Shown: positions 52,513-62,503, numbered from the stretch's first letter. The stretch: DNA of 64,000 bases from Flavobacterium hydatis (GCF_000737695.1 NZ_JPRM01000015.1:185474-249473); one strand, 5' to 3'. Made by a program: numbers and translations. Notes: generated by a model from the sequence alone, not told the origin.

Positions 52513-53349
52513 ATGGAAATCATAATAAACAAATTAATAGAAGGCATAAAATCCCATCCTATTATACAAAACAGTACTTTATCTGGTGTTAAAGAATGGA
52601 AAAGGGCTCATTATATTATTCTATCGGAAATAATATCTGATTGTTTAGAAAAATCAGAATTCATGCAAGGTTCTAAGAGAAATGAACTTGGGTGTTCTAT
52701 CTCGAGTGCCACCTTGCAAAGAATATTTACAAACGATTCTTCTCAAACCAAAAAATCTGATTTACGTTTTTTAAAAAGTTTAGACAAACTGGCCATTTTT
52801 ATTGGTCATCCATCTTTAAATAGTTTCCTGAATTGTGAAGCAACTGATTATAATAAACCATCAGGACTTGAAAACAAAACCGAATCTGTCTCTTTTTTTG
52901 AGTCATTGATTGCCGATTATTGTCAGGGAGAATTTAATTGTTTGAAAGAATTACCCGAAATTAATATTTCGAACTTATCAAATTACGTCTTTGCAGAAAG
53001 CCCTTTTGCAAAAAGAATTAAGGATCTTTTCGAAAATTATTCGAGATTAAATTATCATTTAAACTGTATCGACAATCGATCTAATTTTGAAATTTTCGAT
53101 TTTAAAGTCTCTAGTATTACCGATGATATTGCTATTCTAACCGTAAAAGAATTTTGGAACTTGGAGTGGAAAGACGAAAACGATGCCATATCGATTGTTC
53201 TTAATAAAGTAAACAGGCAAACTTATTTTATTAAAAAAAGAGAGGATGTTTGGAAAATATGGGATAACTACAATCCTGATTATAATGAATTATCTACAAG
53301 GATACACTCGGCTATAGAAAACCAACATATAAAAAAAGCTATTCTATAA
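52513..53349 (+). CDS. Putative regulatory protein with HTH-like N-terminus
   Basis: 278 residues, soluble. The N-terminal 120 residues hold a pattern I recall from many Bacteroidota proteins: KRNELGCSISSATLQRIFTN followed by FLKSLDKLAIFIGHPSLNSF, which looks like a helix-turn-helix. The C-terminal 110 residues (LNYHLNCIDNRSNFEIFDFK, ILTVKEFWNLEWKDE) suggest a SnoaL/NTF2-like cone fold. It is divergent from the papain lipoprotein gene, so it may regulate that gene. No proven function. Confidence 0.5.
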   Translation: MEIIINKLIEGIKSHPIIQNSTLSGVKEWKRAHYIILSEIISDCLEKSEFMQGSKRNELGCSISSATLQRIFTNDSSQTKKSDLRFLKSLDKLAIFIGHPSLNSFLNCEATDYNKPSGLENKTESVSFFESLIADYCQGEFNCLKELPEINISNLSNYVFAESPFAKRIKDLFENYSRLNYHLNCIDNRSNFEIFDFKVSSITDDIAILTVKEFWNLEWKDENDAISIVLNKVNRQTYFIKKREDVWKIWDNYNPDYNELSTRIHSAIENQHIKKAIL

Positions 53350-53456
53350 CAACGGAAACTCATTGCTTTTCACAAATCACATCATTATAAATACATATTT
53401 TATTAAATTTCAGTTTTTTAAGTATATTTGTTGACAATTTTAACAAACCGATACTT

Positions 53457-54980
53457 ATGAAAAAAACTTTACTTTATCTATTATTTTTATTTACATCTTT
53501 TAATTTTTATGCACAAGAAATTAGAGTCGTTACCCCTATTGTGCGTTGTAATGGAGACTCATTTTTTGATTTAACTATTAAAAAAGATGAATTACTTGGA
53601 GACTTCAATTCTGCCGAAACTACAATTAGCTATCATATTAGTAAAGATGATGCTGCAAACGACATTAATGCGATTCCAAATCCGACTTCGTTTGTAAGTA
53701 CAGTACAATCTTATAGTATTTATGCCCGAATTAATAATAAAGGAAATATTATTTTAAAACTTTTTCGTTTAAATGTTAGCCCGCGTCTATCCGTAGATGC
53801 TACGATTAGGTATTCGGGATGTTACACGCCAATAGTCCTTATAAATGCTACAGGAGGCGTACCTCCATTTCAATATTCAATGGACGGAACTAATTACCAA
53901 ATAGAGAACTTTTTTTATGGTAAAAAGCCAGGAACTCATACAATATATACCAAAGACTCTTATGGCTGCATCGCTTCAGCACCTATAACGATACAAGATA
54001 TAACTATTCCCCCTTTGGAAGCGATGACAGTAAGTACCATGATTAGATGTAATGGTGATAGCGACGCAGAAATAATGTCAATTGTATCTGGAGGAACACC
54101 TCCATATACCTGTTTTGTTGAAGAAAAAATGGATGCAAGAGTGAGTGTATATGAAAACAGGTACACTATTCATAATATGCCTGCAGGCATGTACAGGGTA
54201 GTTATTAAAGATGCAATGGGATGTGCTGTAATGAAACCTATAGAAATTCAGGAACCTAAAGCACTTAGAGCTACTGCTGTAATTACTGACCAAACAATAA
54301 CGGTTAATGCAACTGGCGGAGTTAATCAATACACCTATGCCATCACACCTACTTTATATAAATTCACAGAAAACAATACTTTTACAAACCTGGAGCCTGG
54401 CACTTACGAAATACTTGTAAGAGATTCTTATAATTGTACTTTTAGCTTTGTCTCTACGATTAACCCACCTGCACCTCTATTTGAGGGCAAAAAAGTAATT
54501 ACCTTAAATCTTACTGCTGGACAAACTCTTGCTGATATTAATGTTTCTGGTAGCGGTATTAAATGGTATAGTAATGCAACTTCACCATCTGGTAAGACTA
54601 AAAGGGTAAACGAAGCTTTTTTACCGTTATCAACTGTATTAGTAGACAATACTACTTATTATGCTTCTCAAACCATTAATGGTATTGAAAGTAAAGAAAG
54701 ACTTGCGGTAACTGTAAAGCTAAATACATTATCAAATCCTGACTTTGTACTTACCAATTTTAAGTATCATCCTAATCCTGTAAAGAATGTATTAAGCATC
54801 GAGAACTCATCTGTAATTGACGAAGTAACTCTTTTTTCTGTTGCTGGAAAGGTTCTTTTGGATAAGAAAATAAACAGTTTGCATTCTGATCTTGATTTAT
54901 CACATGTAGCAACAGGAATTTATTTCCTTAAAGTGAAATCTGAAGGTCGTGAAAAAACGATAAAGATTGTAAAAGAATAA
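53457..54980 (+). CDS. T9SS cargo protein with SprB-like repeats
   Basis: 507 residues with a signal peptide (1-19, ending NFYAQ). Repeats of the SprB type occur at about 123-182 and 195-265: each has an IxCNGDSDAEI-like start, GG(V/T)PPYTC or GGVPPFQYSM, and G(T/M)YxxxxKDxxGC (AGMYRVVIKDAMGCAV). A related unit lies at about 275-335. The C-terminal 75 residues are a type A sorting signal (FKYHPNPVKNVLSIENSSV, LFSVAGKVLL, ATGIYFLKVKSEGREKTIKI). It is therefore exported by the type IX system and attached to or released from the surface, perhaps as an adhesin. Confidence 0.88.
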   Translation: MKKTLLYLLFLFTSFNFYAQEIRVVTPIVRCNGDSFFDLTIKKDELLGDFNSAETTISYHISKDDAANDINAIPNPTSFVSTVQSYSIYARINNKGNIILKLFRLNVSPRLSVDATIRYSGCYTPIVLINATGGVPPFQYSMDGTNYQIENFFYGKKPGTHTIYTKDSYGCIASAPITIQDITIPPLEAMTVSTMIRCNGDSDAEIMSIVSGGTPPYTCFVEEKMDARVSVYENRYTIHNMPAGMYRVVIKDAMGCAVMKPIEIQEPKALRATAVITDQTITVNATGGVNQYTYAITPTLYKFTENNTFTNLEPGTYEILVRDSYNCTFSFVSTINPPAPLFEGKKVITLNLTAGQTLADINVSGSGIKWYSNATSPSGKTKRVNEAFLPLSTVLVDNTTYYASQTINGIESKERLAVTVKLNTLSNPDFVLTNFKYHPNPVKNVLSIENSSVIDEVTLFSVAGKVLLDKKINSLHSDLDLSHVATGIYFLKVKSEGREKTIKIVKE

Positions 54981-55000
54981 AACTCTACATCGATCAGAAT

Positions 55001-55038
55001 AAAAAAAGCCGTCATTTAATAAAAAATGACGGCTTTTC
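55001..55038. terminator. Bidirectional terminator between the T9SS cargo gene and sucB
   Basis: AAAAGCCGTCATTT pairs with AAATGACGGCTTTT, with an A-run on the left and T-rich sequence on both outgoing strands. It serves convergent genes. Confidence 0.85.
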
Positions 55039-55060
55039 AATTGAAAATTATTATAAACTA

Positions 55061-56287
55061 TTATAACTCTAATGCTTTCTTAGGATTGTTATCCATCAAT
55101 AATTCAACTGGGTTTTCTAATGCTTCTTTAATGGCAACTAAGAATCCTACTGACTCACGTCCGTCGATGATTCTGTGGTCATAAGAAAGTGCCACGTACA
55201 TCATTGGGTGAATTTCTACTTTACCATTTACAGCAATCGGGCGCTCAATAATATTGTGCATTCCTAAGATTCCTGATTGTGGTGGATTGATGATTGGTGT
55301 ACTTAACATACTTCCGAAAACTCCTCCGTTTGTAATTGTAAATGTACCACCTGTCATATCATCAACTGTAATCTGTCCGTCACGCGCTTTAATAGCCAAT
55401 CTTTTGATTTCTGCTTCTACACCACGGAAAGTCAAATTCTCTGCGTTACGAACTACAGGAACCATTAATCCTTTTGGTCCTGATACTGCGATAGAGATAT
55501 CACAGAAATCGTAAGCTACTTTATAATCACCATCCATCATAGAGTTTACGTCTGGATATAATGCTAAAGCTCTTGTTACTGCTTTTGTAAAGAATGACAT
55601 GAATCCTAAACCTACACCTCCGTGTTTAGCTTTGAATGCGTCTTTGTATTCGTTACGTAAGTTGTTTATTGGTGTCATATTAACTTCATTGAATGTAGTT
55701 AACATAGCTGTTTCATTTTTAGCTGCTACTAATCTTTCTGCTACTTTACGACGTAACATAGAAAGTTTTGTACGCTCTGAACCACGGTTTCCTCCTGTTG
55801 GAGTTCCCATAGAAGGTACTGCATTTAGAGCATCTTCTTTAGTGATTCTTCCATCTTTACCTGTTCCTGAAACTGTAGATGGTGTTATATTTTTTTCGTC
55901 TAATATTTTTCTTGCTGCTGGCGATGGCGTTCCAGATGCGTAAGTTGCTGCTGGTGCTGGAGCCGCTTTTGGCGCTTCTGCCTTAACTTCTGCTTTAGGA
56001 GCTTCAGCCTTTGGAGCCTCTGCTGCTGGAGCAGATCCAGATGGTTTTGCTGCGCTTGTATCGATTAAGCATACTACTGCTCCTACTGCTACTGCATCTC
56101 CTTCTTCCGCTTTTAATGTGATTGTCCCACTAGCTTCAGCTGGTAATTCAAGTGTTGCTTTATCAGAATCAACTTCAGCAATAGCTTGGTCTTTTTCTAC
56201 ATAATCTCCGTCTTTTACTAACCAAGTTGCAATTTCAACTTCTTTTATTGATTCCCCTGGTGATGGGACTTTCATTTCTAAAATCAT
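55061..56287 (-). CDS. sucB: 2-oxoglutarate dehydrogenase E2 (dihydrolipoyl succinyltransferase)
   Basis: 408 residues. The lipoyl domain (1-76) has the lipoylated Lys43 in [11 protein letters not shown]. An Ala/Pro/Lys-rich linker with repeated PKAE and APKA units follows (about 80-115). The E3/E1-binding domain spans about 117-150 ([17 protein letters not shown]). The catalytic domain has [12 protein letters not shown] near the C-terminus, with the acyltransferase His. It transfers the succinyl group to CoA in the TCA cycle. It lies 160 bases downstream of sucA, separated by a dispersed repeat. Confidence 0.96.
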   Translation of the reverse strand: MILEMKVPSPGESIKEVEIATWLVKDGDYVEKDQAIAEVDSDKATLELPAEASGTITLKAEEGDAVAVGAVVCLIDTSAAKPSGSAPAAEAPKAEAPKAEVKAEAPKAAPAPAATYASGTPSPAARKILDEKNITPSTVSGTGKDGRITKEDALNAVPSMGTPTGGNRGSERTKLSMLRRKVAERLVAAKNETAMLTTFNEVNMTPINNLRNEYKDAFKAKHGGVGLGFMSFFTKAVTRALALYPDVNSMMDGDYKVAYDFCDISIAVSGPKGLMVPVVRNAENLTFRGVEAEIKRLAIKARDGQITVDDMTGGTFTITNGGVFGSMLSTPIINPPQSGILGMHNIIERPIAVNGKVEIHPMMYVALSYDHRIIDGRESVGFLVAIKEALENPVELLMDNNPKKALEL

Positions 56288-56365
56288 GTCTTATTATTTT
56301 AAATTATGAATTTTATATTTTAAATTGTTTTGAAAACAACTTTTGTTAATTAGATTTTTATTCTT

Positions 56366-56444
56366 TTAGCCCTGATGGTAGCGGCATCCTTTTTCTTTTT
56401 TCTTTAAAAAGGAAAAGATATAGCGTACAGCAGGAAATAGCTCC
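56366..56444. repeat. Dispersed repeat between sucA and sucB
   Basis: It contains AGCCCTGATGGTAGCGGCAT, then CTTTTTTCTTTAAAAAGGAAAA (a hairpin), then AAGATATAGCGTACAGCAGG and AAATAGCTCCT. It is the same family as 764-850. The central hairpin could attenuate transcription from sucA into sucB. Confidence 0.6.
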
Positions 56445-56447
56445 TTA

Positions 56448-59219
56448 TTATCTGAATAGATTTTTATCGAAAACCATTCTGATTGCATCTGCATGACGAC
56501 GTTTTGCACGTGTATAACTTCCTGATGCTGGCGCAGCGTATGCTTTTAATGATGCTAATCTCCATTTTACAAGATCAAAGTTCATTAACATAAAGCTATA
56601 AGCTCCCATGTTTTTAGGCTCTTCTTGTGCCCAAACATAATCGTCGGCATTTGGATATTGTGCAATAATCGCTTTTAATTGCTCTGCTGGGAATGGGAAC
56701 AATTGCTCGATACGAACAACTGCAACATCATTACGTCCGTTATTTTCTCTTTCGGCAACTATATCATAGTAGAATTTACCTGTAACAAAAACTAGCGTTT
56801 TTACGTCTTTTTTGTTAACTGTAGTATCATCTATTGTTTCTTGGAAACTTCCTTTTTCTAATTCCTCTACTGTTGATACACATCTTGGATCACGCAATAA
56901 ACTTTTTGGAGAAAAAACTACCAAAGGTTTACGGAATGTTGTTTTCATTTGTCTTCTTAACAAGTGGAAGAAGTTGGCTGGTGTTGTACAATCGGCAACA
57001 TACATATTTTGTCTTGCACAAAGTTGTAGGTAACGCTCCATTCTTGCTGAAGAATGCTCTGCTCCTTGTCCTTCGTATCCGTGTGGTAATAATAGAACGA
57101 TTCCGTTTTGGTTGTTCCATTTATCTTCTCCACATGAAATATACTGGTCGATCATGATTTGCGCTCCATTTGAGAAATCTCCAAATTGTGCTTCCCAAAT
57201 TGTCAATGCATTAGGGTTAGCCAAAGCATATCCGTAATCAAATCCTAAAACTCCGTACTCTGATAATAGGGAATTAAATACTCCGAATTTTCCTTTTTTG
57301 TTCTCGATAGCATTTAATAGAATTACTTCTTCTTCTGAATCTTCTACTTTTACTACTGCATGACGGTGTGAGAATGTACCACGCTCTACGTCTTGCCCAG
57401 AAATACGAACATCAAATCCTTCTGTTAATAGTGAACCGTAAGCTAATGCTTCTGCAGTTCCCCAATCGATAGTGTTGTTGTCGTAACCTGTTTTTCTATC
57501 AGTAACAATTTTGGTTATTTTGTTGATGAATTTTTTGTCTGATGGTAAGCTTGAGATTGTTTTTATGATTGAATCTAATCCTTCTTTAGCAAAAGTAGTA
57601 TCAAATTTATTCAACATCACAACATCTGATACTTGCTCAAATCCTTTCCATTCATTTTGCATGAATGGTGTAATGATAGTCAAGTCTTTTTTACGAGATG
57701 CTTCAAGGTTTACCTCCATTGTCGATTTGTATTCTTTCTCTAATGCATTTACGTAAGTTGCATCGATAATACCTTCTGACAATAATTTTTGCGCATAAAT
57801 ATCTCTTGGATTTTCATGCTTTGCAATGATTTTATATAAAACCGGTTGTGTAAAACGAGGCTCATCTCCTTCGTTATGACCGTATTTTCTGTATCCTAAT
57901 AAATCGATAAATACATCACGACCAAATGTCATTCTGTAATCTAATGCAAATGAAACGGCATGAACTACTGCTTCTGCATCATCTGCATTTACGTGTAATA
58001 CTGGCGAAAGTGTTACTTTGGCAACATCTGTACAATATGTAGATGAACGTGCATCAAGGTAGTTTGTAGTAAAACCAACTTGGTTGTTAATTACAATGTG
58101 TATTGTTCCTCCGGTTTTGTAACCGTCTAATTGTGCCATTTGTATAATCTCGTACAAGATACCTTGTCCTGCTATTGCAGCATCACCGTGAACGGCAATT
58201 GGTAATACTTTTGAGAAATCATCTGCGTAATATTTATCTTGTTTTGCTCTGGTAATTCCTTCAATAACTGCTCCAACTGTCTCTAAGTGAGATGGGTTTG
58301 GTGCAAGGTTGATATTGATATTTTTTCCAGTTCTTGTTTTTTTATCGGCAGTAAGTCCTAAGTGGTATTTTACGTCTCCATCAAAGTACTCTTGGTCGTA
58401 ATCTTTACCATCAAATTCTCCGAAGATGTCTTGTGTTGATTTGCCAAAGATATTTGCCAAAACGTTAAGACGTCCACGGTGAGCCATACCCATTACAAAT
58501 TGCTCTACACCTTTTTCGGCTGCTTTTTCTATCAAAGCATCTAGAGCTGGGATGATTGATTCTCCTCCTTCTAGTGAGAATCTTTTTTGCCCAACATATT
58601 TGGTATGCAAGAAGTTCTCGAAAGAAACTGCTTGGTTTAATTTATTTAAGATAACCTTTTTCTCATCTGTAGAGAAATTAGGTTGATTGTCATTTACTCC
58701 AAGTTTGTCCTGAATCCATTTTACAACATTTGGGTTACGAATATACATATACTCTACACCAATGTGTTGGCAATAAATTGCCTGAAGACGTTTCACAATA
58801 TCTTGCAATGAGCAAGGTGGAACACCAATTACTTTGGCAGCATCAAAAACAGTCGAAAGATCTGCTGATGTAAGTCCAAAATTTTCGATGTCTAAAGTTG
58901 GTGATGATGTTCTACGATCTCTTACTGGGTTTGTTTTTGTAAACAAGTGACCACGAGAACGGTATCCGTCAATCAATTTTAATACGTTGAATTCTTTTTG
59001 CAATTTCTCAGATACCAAACTACAATCGGTGTTGTTAGCTGCGAATTCAACAATTTGCTGAACTGGCGCCTCGTCGTTGTAAGTTGTCATTCCAAAATCG
59101 AAACCTTGAAAAAAACTTCTCCAGCTTGGCTCTACGCTATCTGGGTTTTGAGTATATTGGTCGTATAATTGTGCGAAAAACTCTGTATGCGCTGCATTTA
59201 AAAATGAAAACCTATCCAT
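56448..59219 (-). CDS. sucA: 2-oxoglutarate dehydrogenase E1 component
   Basis: 923 residues from the ATG at 59219 (MDRFSFLNAAHTEFFAQLYD), the conserved E1 opening; an upstream in-frame ATG adds 13 unrelated residues. The N-terminal E2-binding segment is followed by the thiamine diphosphate domain: MGMAHRGRLNVLANI, then HGDAAIAGQGILYEIIQMAQ and INNQVGFT. The C-terminal part has GTFSHRHAVV and PHGYEGQGAEHSSARMERYL, typical of OGDH. It decarboxylates 2-oxoglutarate and passes the succinyl group to SucB. E3 (lipoamide dehydrogenase) is not in the window. Confidence 0.97.
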   Translation of the reverse strand: MDRFSFLNAAHTEFFAQLYDQYTQNPDSVEPSWRSFFQGFDFGMTTYNDEAPVQQIVEFAANNTDCSLVSEKLQKEFNVLKLIDGYRSRGHLFTKTNPVRDRRTSSPTLDIENFGLTSADLSTVFDAAKVIGVPPCSLQDIVKRLQAIYCQHIGVEYMYIRNPNVVKWIQDKLGVNDNQPNFSTDEKKVILNKLNQAVSFENFLHTKYVGQKRFSLEGGESIIPALDALIEKAAEKGVEQFVMGMAHRGRLNVLANIFGKSTQDIFGEFDGKDYDQEYFDGDVKYHLGLTADKKTRTGKNININLAPNPSHLETVGAVIEGITRAKQDKYYADDFSKVLPIAVHGDAAIAGQGILYEIIQMAQLDGYKTGGTIHIVINNQVGFTTNYLDARSSTYCTDVAKVTLSPVLHVNADDAEAVVHAVSFALDYRMTFGRDVFIDLLGYRKYGHNEGDEPRFTQPVLYKIIAKHENPRDIYAQKLLSEGIIDATYVNALEKEYKSTMEVNLEASRKKDLTIITPFMQNEWKGFEQVSDVVMLNKFDTTFAKEGLDSIIKTISSLPSDKKFINKITKIVTDRKTGYDNNTIDWGTAEALAYGSLLTEGFDVRISGQDVERGTFSHRHAVVKVEDSEEEVILLNAIENKKGKFGVFNSLLSEYGVLGFDYGYALANPNALTIWEAQFGDFSNGAQIMIDQYISCGEDKWNNQNGIVLLLPHGYEGQGAEHSSARMERYLQLCARQNMYVADCTTPANFFHLLRRQMKTTFRKPLVVFSPKSLLRDPRCVSTVEELEKGSFQETIDDTTVNKKDVKTLVFVTGKFYYDIVAERENNGRNDVAVVRIEQLFPFPAEQLKAIIAQYPNADDYVWAQEEPKNMGAYSFMLMNFDLVKWRLASLKAYAAPASGSYTRAKRRHADAIRMVFDKNLFR

Positions 59220-59334
59220 AATATTTGTGAATATACTTTTTGTTAAATAGAATGGCAAAAGTACAATAATCGAATTTATTTAAATCTTTTTTTTACGTAC
59301 TTTTACGTAAAAATTTGTTAAAATCCGCTTAACT

Positions 59335-59889
59335 ATGAAGAAAAATCATTTTTCAATCGTTTTCAAATCATTTTTTATGATTTTGGCTCTAATATTTTCG
59401 AGTGGTCTGATGGCGCAACAAAAATATTATATTCCACAAAAGCAAAATGATTTCTGGAACAATGTACAATTTGGAGGTGGACTTGGTTTAGGAATCGGTT
59501 CCGGATATACAGATATTTCTGTTATACCAAGTGCAATTTATAATGTAAACGAAATTGTATCCGTGGGTGTTGGATTGCAATTTGGTTATTTGTCATCAAA
59601 AAATTATTATAAATCGTTCGTTTATGGCGGGAGCTTAATAGGTCTTATAAATCCTATTCCGGAAATTCAGTTATCTGCAGAGTTAGAACAAGTTCGCGTA
59701 AATACGGATTATAACTCGACTCCTTACCAGCCAAGCTTTTCTGACAATTACTGGAATACAGCTCTATATCTTGGAGCGGGTTACAGAACAGGAAACGTTA
59801 CTATTGGAGCGCGCTATGATGTTTTGTTTGACCAGGACAAAAGTCTTTATGGATCTGGATTTATGCCGTTTGTAAGGGTATATTTTTAA
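59335..59889 (+). CDS. Small outer-membrane beta-barrel protein
   Basis: 184 residues. Signal peptide at about 1-27 (FFMILALIFSSGLMAQQ). The mature part shows amphipathic strands (VQFGGGLGLGIGSGYTDISV, IVSVGVGLQFGYLSS, IQLSAELEQVRVN, WNTALYLGAGYRTGNVTIGA) and ends FMPFVRVYF with a terminal aromatic residue, as outer-membrane barrels do. Its function cannot be read. It is divergent from sucA with a 115-base gap and ends at a strong palindromic terminator. Confidence 0.75.
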   Translation: MKKNHFSIVFKSFFMILALIFSSGLMAQQKYYIPQKQNDFWNNVQFGGGLGLGIGSGYTDISVIPSAIYNVNEIVSVGVGLQFGYLSSKNYYKSFVYGGSLIGLINPIPEIQLSAELEQVRVNTDYNSTPYQPSFSDNYWNTALYLGAGYRTGNVTIGARYDVLFDQDKSLYGSGFMPFVRVYF

Positions 59890-59904
59890 AACATAAAATA
59901 GTAA

Positions 59905-59944
59905 AAACGAAAAGAGCGACTCAATTGAGTCGCTCTTTTCGTTT
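59905..59944. terminator. Perfect 40-base palindromic terminator
   Basis: AAACGAAAAGAGCGACTCAA is followed by its exact complement TTGAGTCGCTCTTTTCGTTT. It can serve the plus-strand barrel gene and the minus-strand peptide gene ending at 59960. Confidence 0.85.
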
Positions 59945-59959
59945 GGAATGTAGTTTTTT

Positions 59960-60115
59960 TTAACTTCCGCAAAACATAGAATACATACTTCTAGGGTCTG
60001 TAATATCTATGGCATCTGTAGCACCACCTCCTACAATTAATCTTGCTTCTTCTGAATTAAGCTCTATAATATTAGTTTTTTTTAACACTAATTTTTTTGT
60101 TTTAATTTTTTTCAT
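59960..60115 (-). CDS. GG-leader ribosomal peptide precursor (lanthipeptide-like), divergent
   Basis: 51 residues, translated directly. The leader reads MKKIKTKKLVLKKTNIIELN, then SEEARLIVGGG, which fits the Bacteroidota class I lanthipeptide-type leader: K-x-L-x-L-K-K-x-x-I-x-x-L, an acidic helix, then a Gly-Gly end. The core ATDAIDITDPRSMYSMFCGS has one Cys and several Thr/Ser. It differs strongly from the array at 62833. It is divergent from the TPR-AraC regulator gene (180-base gap) and ends beside a palindromic terminator. Confidence 0.7.
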   Translation of the reverse strand: MKKIKTKKLVLKKTNIIELNSEEARLIVGGGATDAIDITDPRSMYSMFCGS

Positions 60116-60295
60116 AATCTTTGGGTTTTGAATGTGTATTGAATTGATTTTGAATTGGTTTCGAATAACAATGTGAATTTATCCCGAAAAAGCCACTAAA
60201 AAAAGTCATAAATCCCCAGATTTATAAAAATAGCACTCTCAAAAAACCAAACAACCTACTGATTATCAATGCCTTATTTAAAAAATTGAGTGAAT

Positions 60296-62125
60296 ATGAA
60301 TAGACTAACCAAGGTTTACTGCTTACTTTTATTATTTACAATAAATTTTATCTTTTCTCAGAATAAAATTGAAACCTATAAAGATTCCGTCAAAAGCTTA
60401 TTATACAACAATCCTACTCAAGCAAAATTCTACTGTCATAAATTATTAAAATATGCTAAAGCGAATGATTTAGCGATAGAAGAAGCAAAATCATATTGTT
60501 TTCTAGCCGATTTAAGCGGTGCTCTGGCACAAAAAGACAGCGCTTTTTATTATTTTGATAAGGCAATCCAAAAAGCCAATACAACTAATGACGAAAAGCT
60601 TCAAATGGTCTTTAAAATAAACAAAGCCAACTATTTATTTAATGAATTTGATTTCCAGGAAGCCTTAACGCTGTATGAAGAATGTGCCATTTTATCCCGA
60701 AAACTAAAGGATGACAACGCTTACAACTACATTTCGATAAAAAAAGGAAGTATTGCTTATGAATTAGGAAGATATCAGGAAGCTCTAAAAATCTACAAAG
60801 AGAATTTATCAAAGAATGGTTTTGATAATGTTAGTAAACTAGATATAAAACTCGGATTAGTTAAAAGTTATATTAATTTGAATAAACAGGATTCTGCCTA
60901 TGTTTTTATAAAAAGTGGCATTGAAGAATCACAAAAAAACAACCTAAAAGAGCATGAAATCCATTTTCTTGCACAATTGGGCTCAATTTACATTGATAAA
61001 AAGGACTTTATAAACGCAAAATTAACCTTCGATAAAGCACTGATTATTGCCCAAAAAATTCAGAGTAGCAATTTGACTACAGTAATAAATATCAAGATTT
61101 CTAAATTATACTCGATTCAGAAAGACTATGACAAGGCTATAACACTCTTAAAGTCCCTCATTAAGAGTGAAACTCAACTAAATATGCCCGCCGAGAATTT
61201 ATCTGAAATATATTATCTACTAGCGGAGAACTTCAAATCTATCGAAAACTTCTCTGAATCTAATTACTATTATAGTCAGTTTATTGAACAATCTAAAAAG
61301 ATTGGGGATAAAAAGATTGAGGCTATAGATCACTTACATAAAATTGATATTACAGAGAGTAAAGAACGAGAAACTGTCCAGGAAAATCAAAAATGGATAT
61401 TGTTTGGATCCACAAGCTTTTTGACTCTTTTATTTATTGGGTTTTATATCAAAAGAAAAAAAGAAGGAATACAAAATCAAGTAAAATTTGAGGAGTTATT
61501 ACTTAAAATAAAAGACTTTGAAAGCCAGAATCCTAAAAACAGTAATGAAATACAGCAAACCAACATTAGTTTAAATAAAACCGATATTAAGGAGGAACCT
61601 GATGAGGAGGAAAAAGAATCTGATATTGAACTCATTCATAATAGTATTGTAACAATTGATACTACATTACAAGAGGAATTAAGCAGTGAAGATTTAAGTA
61701 TCGATGATACTATAGAAGCTGAAGAAATTACCAATCCTAATTTTATTATAAAGGATGAAACCAGAACAGAAATACTAGACAAATTAATAAAGCTCGAAGA
61801 AAAGAAGCTATTCTTAAAACAAGACTTTACTCTTCATAATGTTGCTAAAAAACTAAAAACAAATACCGCTTATTTATCTAAAATTGTCAATAGCGAATTG
61901 GACAAAAACTTTAGTTCTTATGTAAACGAATTAAGGATTAATTACATTGTTATTGAACTAAAGAATAATGCCAAACTAAGATCCTATTCTATTAATGCCA
62001 TTGCAGAAGAAATTGGGTATAAAAGTCCCGAGTCTTTTACCAAATATTTTAAGATTGCAACAGGAATTAGCCCCTCTATTTATATAAAAAAGATAAATCA
62101 GATGAAGGAAAGCGAAAAGAACTAA
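60296..62125 (+). CDS. Membrane-anchored TPR regulator with AraC-type HTH
   Basis: 609 residues from the ATG at 60296; the GTG two codons upstream is less likely. Signal peptide or first anchor at about 1-21 (VYCLLLLFTINFIFSQ). About 45-350 carry TPR repeats (AFYYFDKAIQKANTTNDEKL, EALTLYEECAILSRKLKDDN, EALKIYKENLSK). One transmembrane helix follows at about 366-384 (WILFGSTSFLTLLFIGFYI). A charged linker (DEEEKESDIE) leads to an AraC HTH at about 500-605 (NVAKKLKTNTAYLSKIVNSE, AIAEEIGYKSPESFTKYFKI, TGISPSIYI). TPRs would face the periplasm and the HTH the cytoplasm. It is well placed to control the peptide genes on both sides. Confidence 0.85.
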   Translation: MNRLTKVYCLLLLFTINFIFSQNKIETYKDSVKSLLYNNPTQAKFYCHKLLKYAKANDLAIEEAKSYCFLADLSGALAQKDSAFYYFDKAIQKANTTNDEKLQMVFKINKANYLFNEFDFQEALTLYEECAILSRKLKDDNAYNYISIKKGSIAYELGRYQEALKIYKENLSKNGFDNVSKLDIKLGLVKSYINLNKQDSAYVFIKSGIEESQKNNLKEHEIHFLAQLGSIYIDKKDFINAKLTFDKALIIAQKIQSSNLTTVINIKISKLYSIQKDYDKAITLLKSLIKSETQLNMPAENLSEIYYLLAENFKSIENFSESNYYYSQFIEQSKKIGDKKIEAIDHLHKIDITESKERETVQENQKWILFGSTSFLTLLFIGFYIKRKKEGIQNQVKFEELLLKIKDFESQNPKNSNEIQQTNISLNKTDIKEEPDEEEKESDIELIHNSIVTIDTTLQEELSSEDLSIDDTIEAEEITNPNFIIKDETRTEILDKLIKLEEKKLFLKQDFTLHNVAKKLKTNTAYLSKIVNSELDKNFSSYVNELRINYIVIELKNNAKLRSYSINAIAEEIGYKSPESFTKYFKIATGISPSIYIKKINQMKESEKN

Positions 62126-62503
62126 AAAACTTCAAAACACTTTAAAATCAAATACTTACAACCAAAAAAGAACCCCCTTATTTTATAAATATGGGGGTTT
62201 ATTGTTTTTTTTACAGAAAAAAAAGATTTTACTTTGTCTCAGAAATAATCCGAATAACAGATTATATCTACTTTGGTTTTGAAGGGTGGTGAAAATGCAA
62301 ATGAGTAGCCACTTCAAACCGAAAAAAAATAAAACAGAGTGTGGAGACTCTGTTTTATAAGGTAATTTAACAAAACGTAATACCTAACAAGTTGCCAGAA
62401 ATTACTTCTACAAAAGTAAAAAAAAATGTCTTTAATAAAACTTTTTTTTACTATTTCTAAAGTACTTCTTCCGTGCACACTTGTTAGTCAAAAAAAAATC
62501 ATT
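62126..62503. other. Gap with two hairpins between the regulator and the peptide locus
   Basis: AACCCCC pairs with GGGGGTT at about 62171-62199, followed by ATTGTTTTTTTT, a likely terminator for the regulator gene. AAAACAGAGT/ACTCTGTTTT at 62331-62356 has its T-run on the minus strand, although I see no minus-strand gene that would need it. TGAAGGGTGG (62282) partly pairs with CCACTTCA. Nothing else supported. Confidence 0.55.
62171..62212 (+). terminator. Terminator after the TPR-AraC regulator
   Basis: The GC stem CCCCC/GGGGG with an AT-rich loop is followed by ATTGTTTTTTTT, about 45 bases past the stop codon. Confidence 0.75.
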
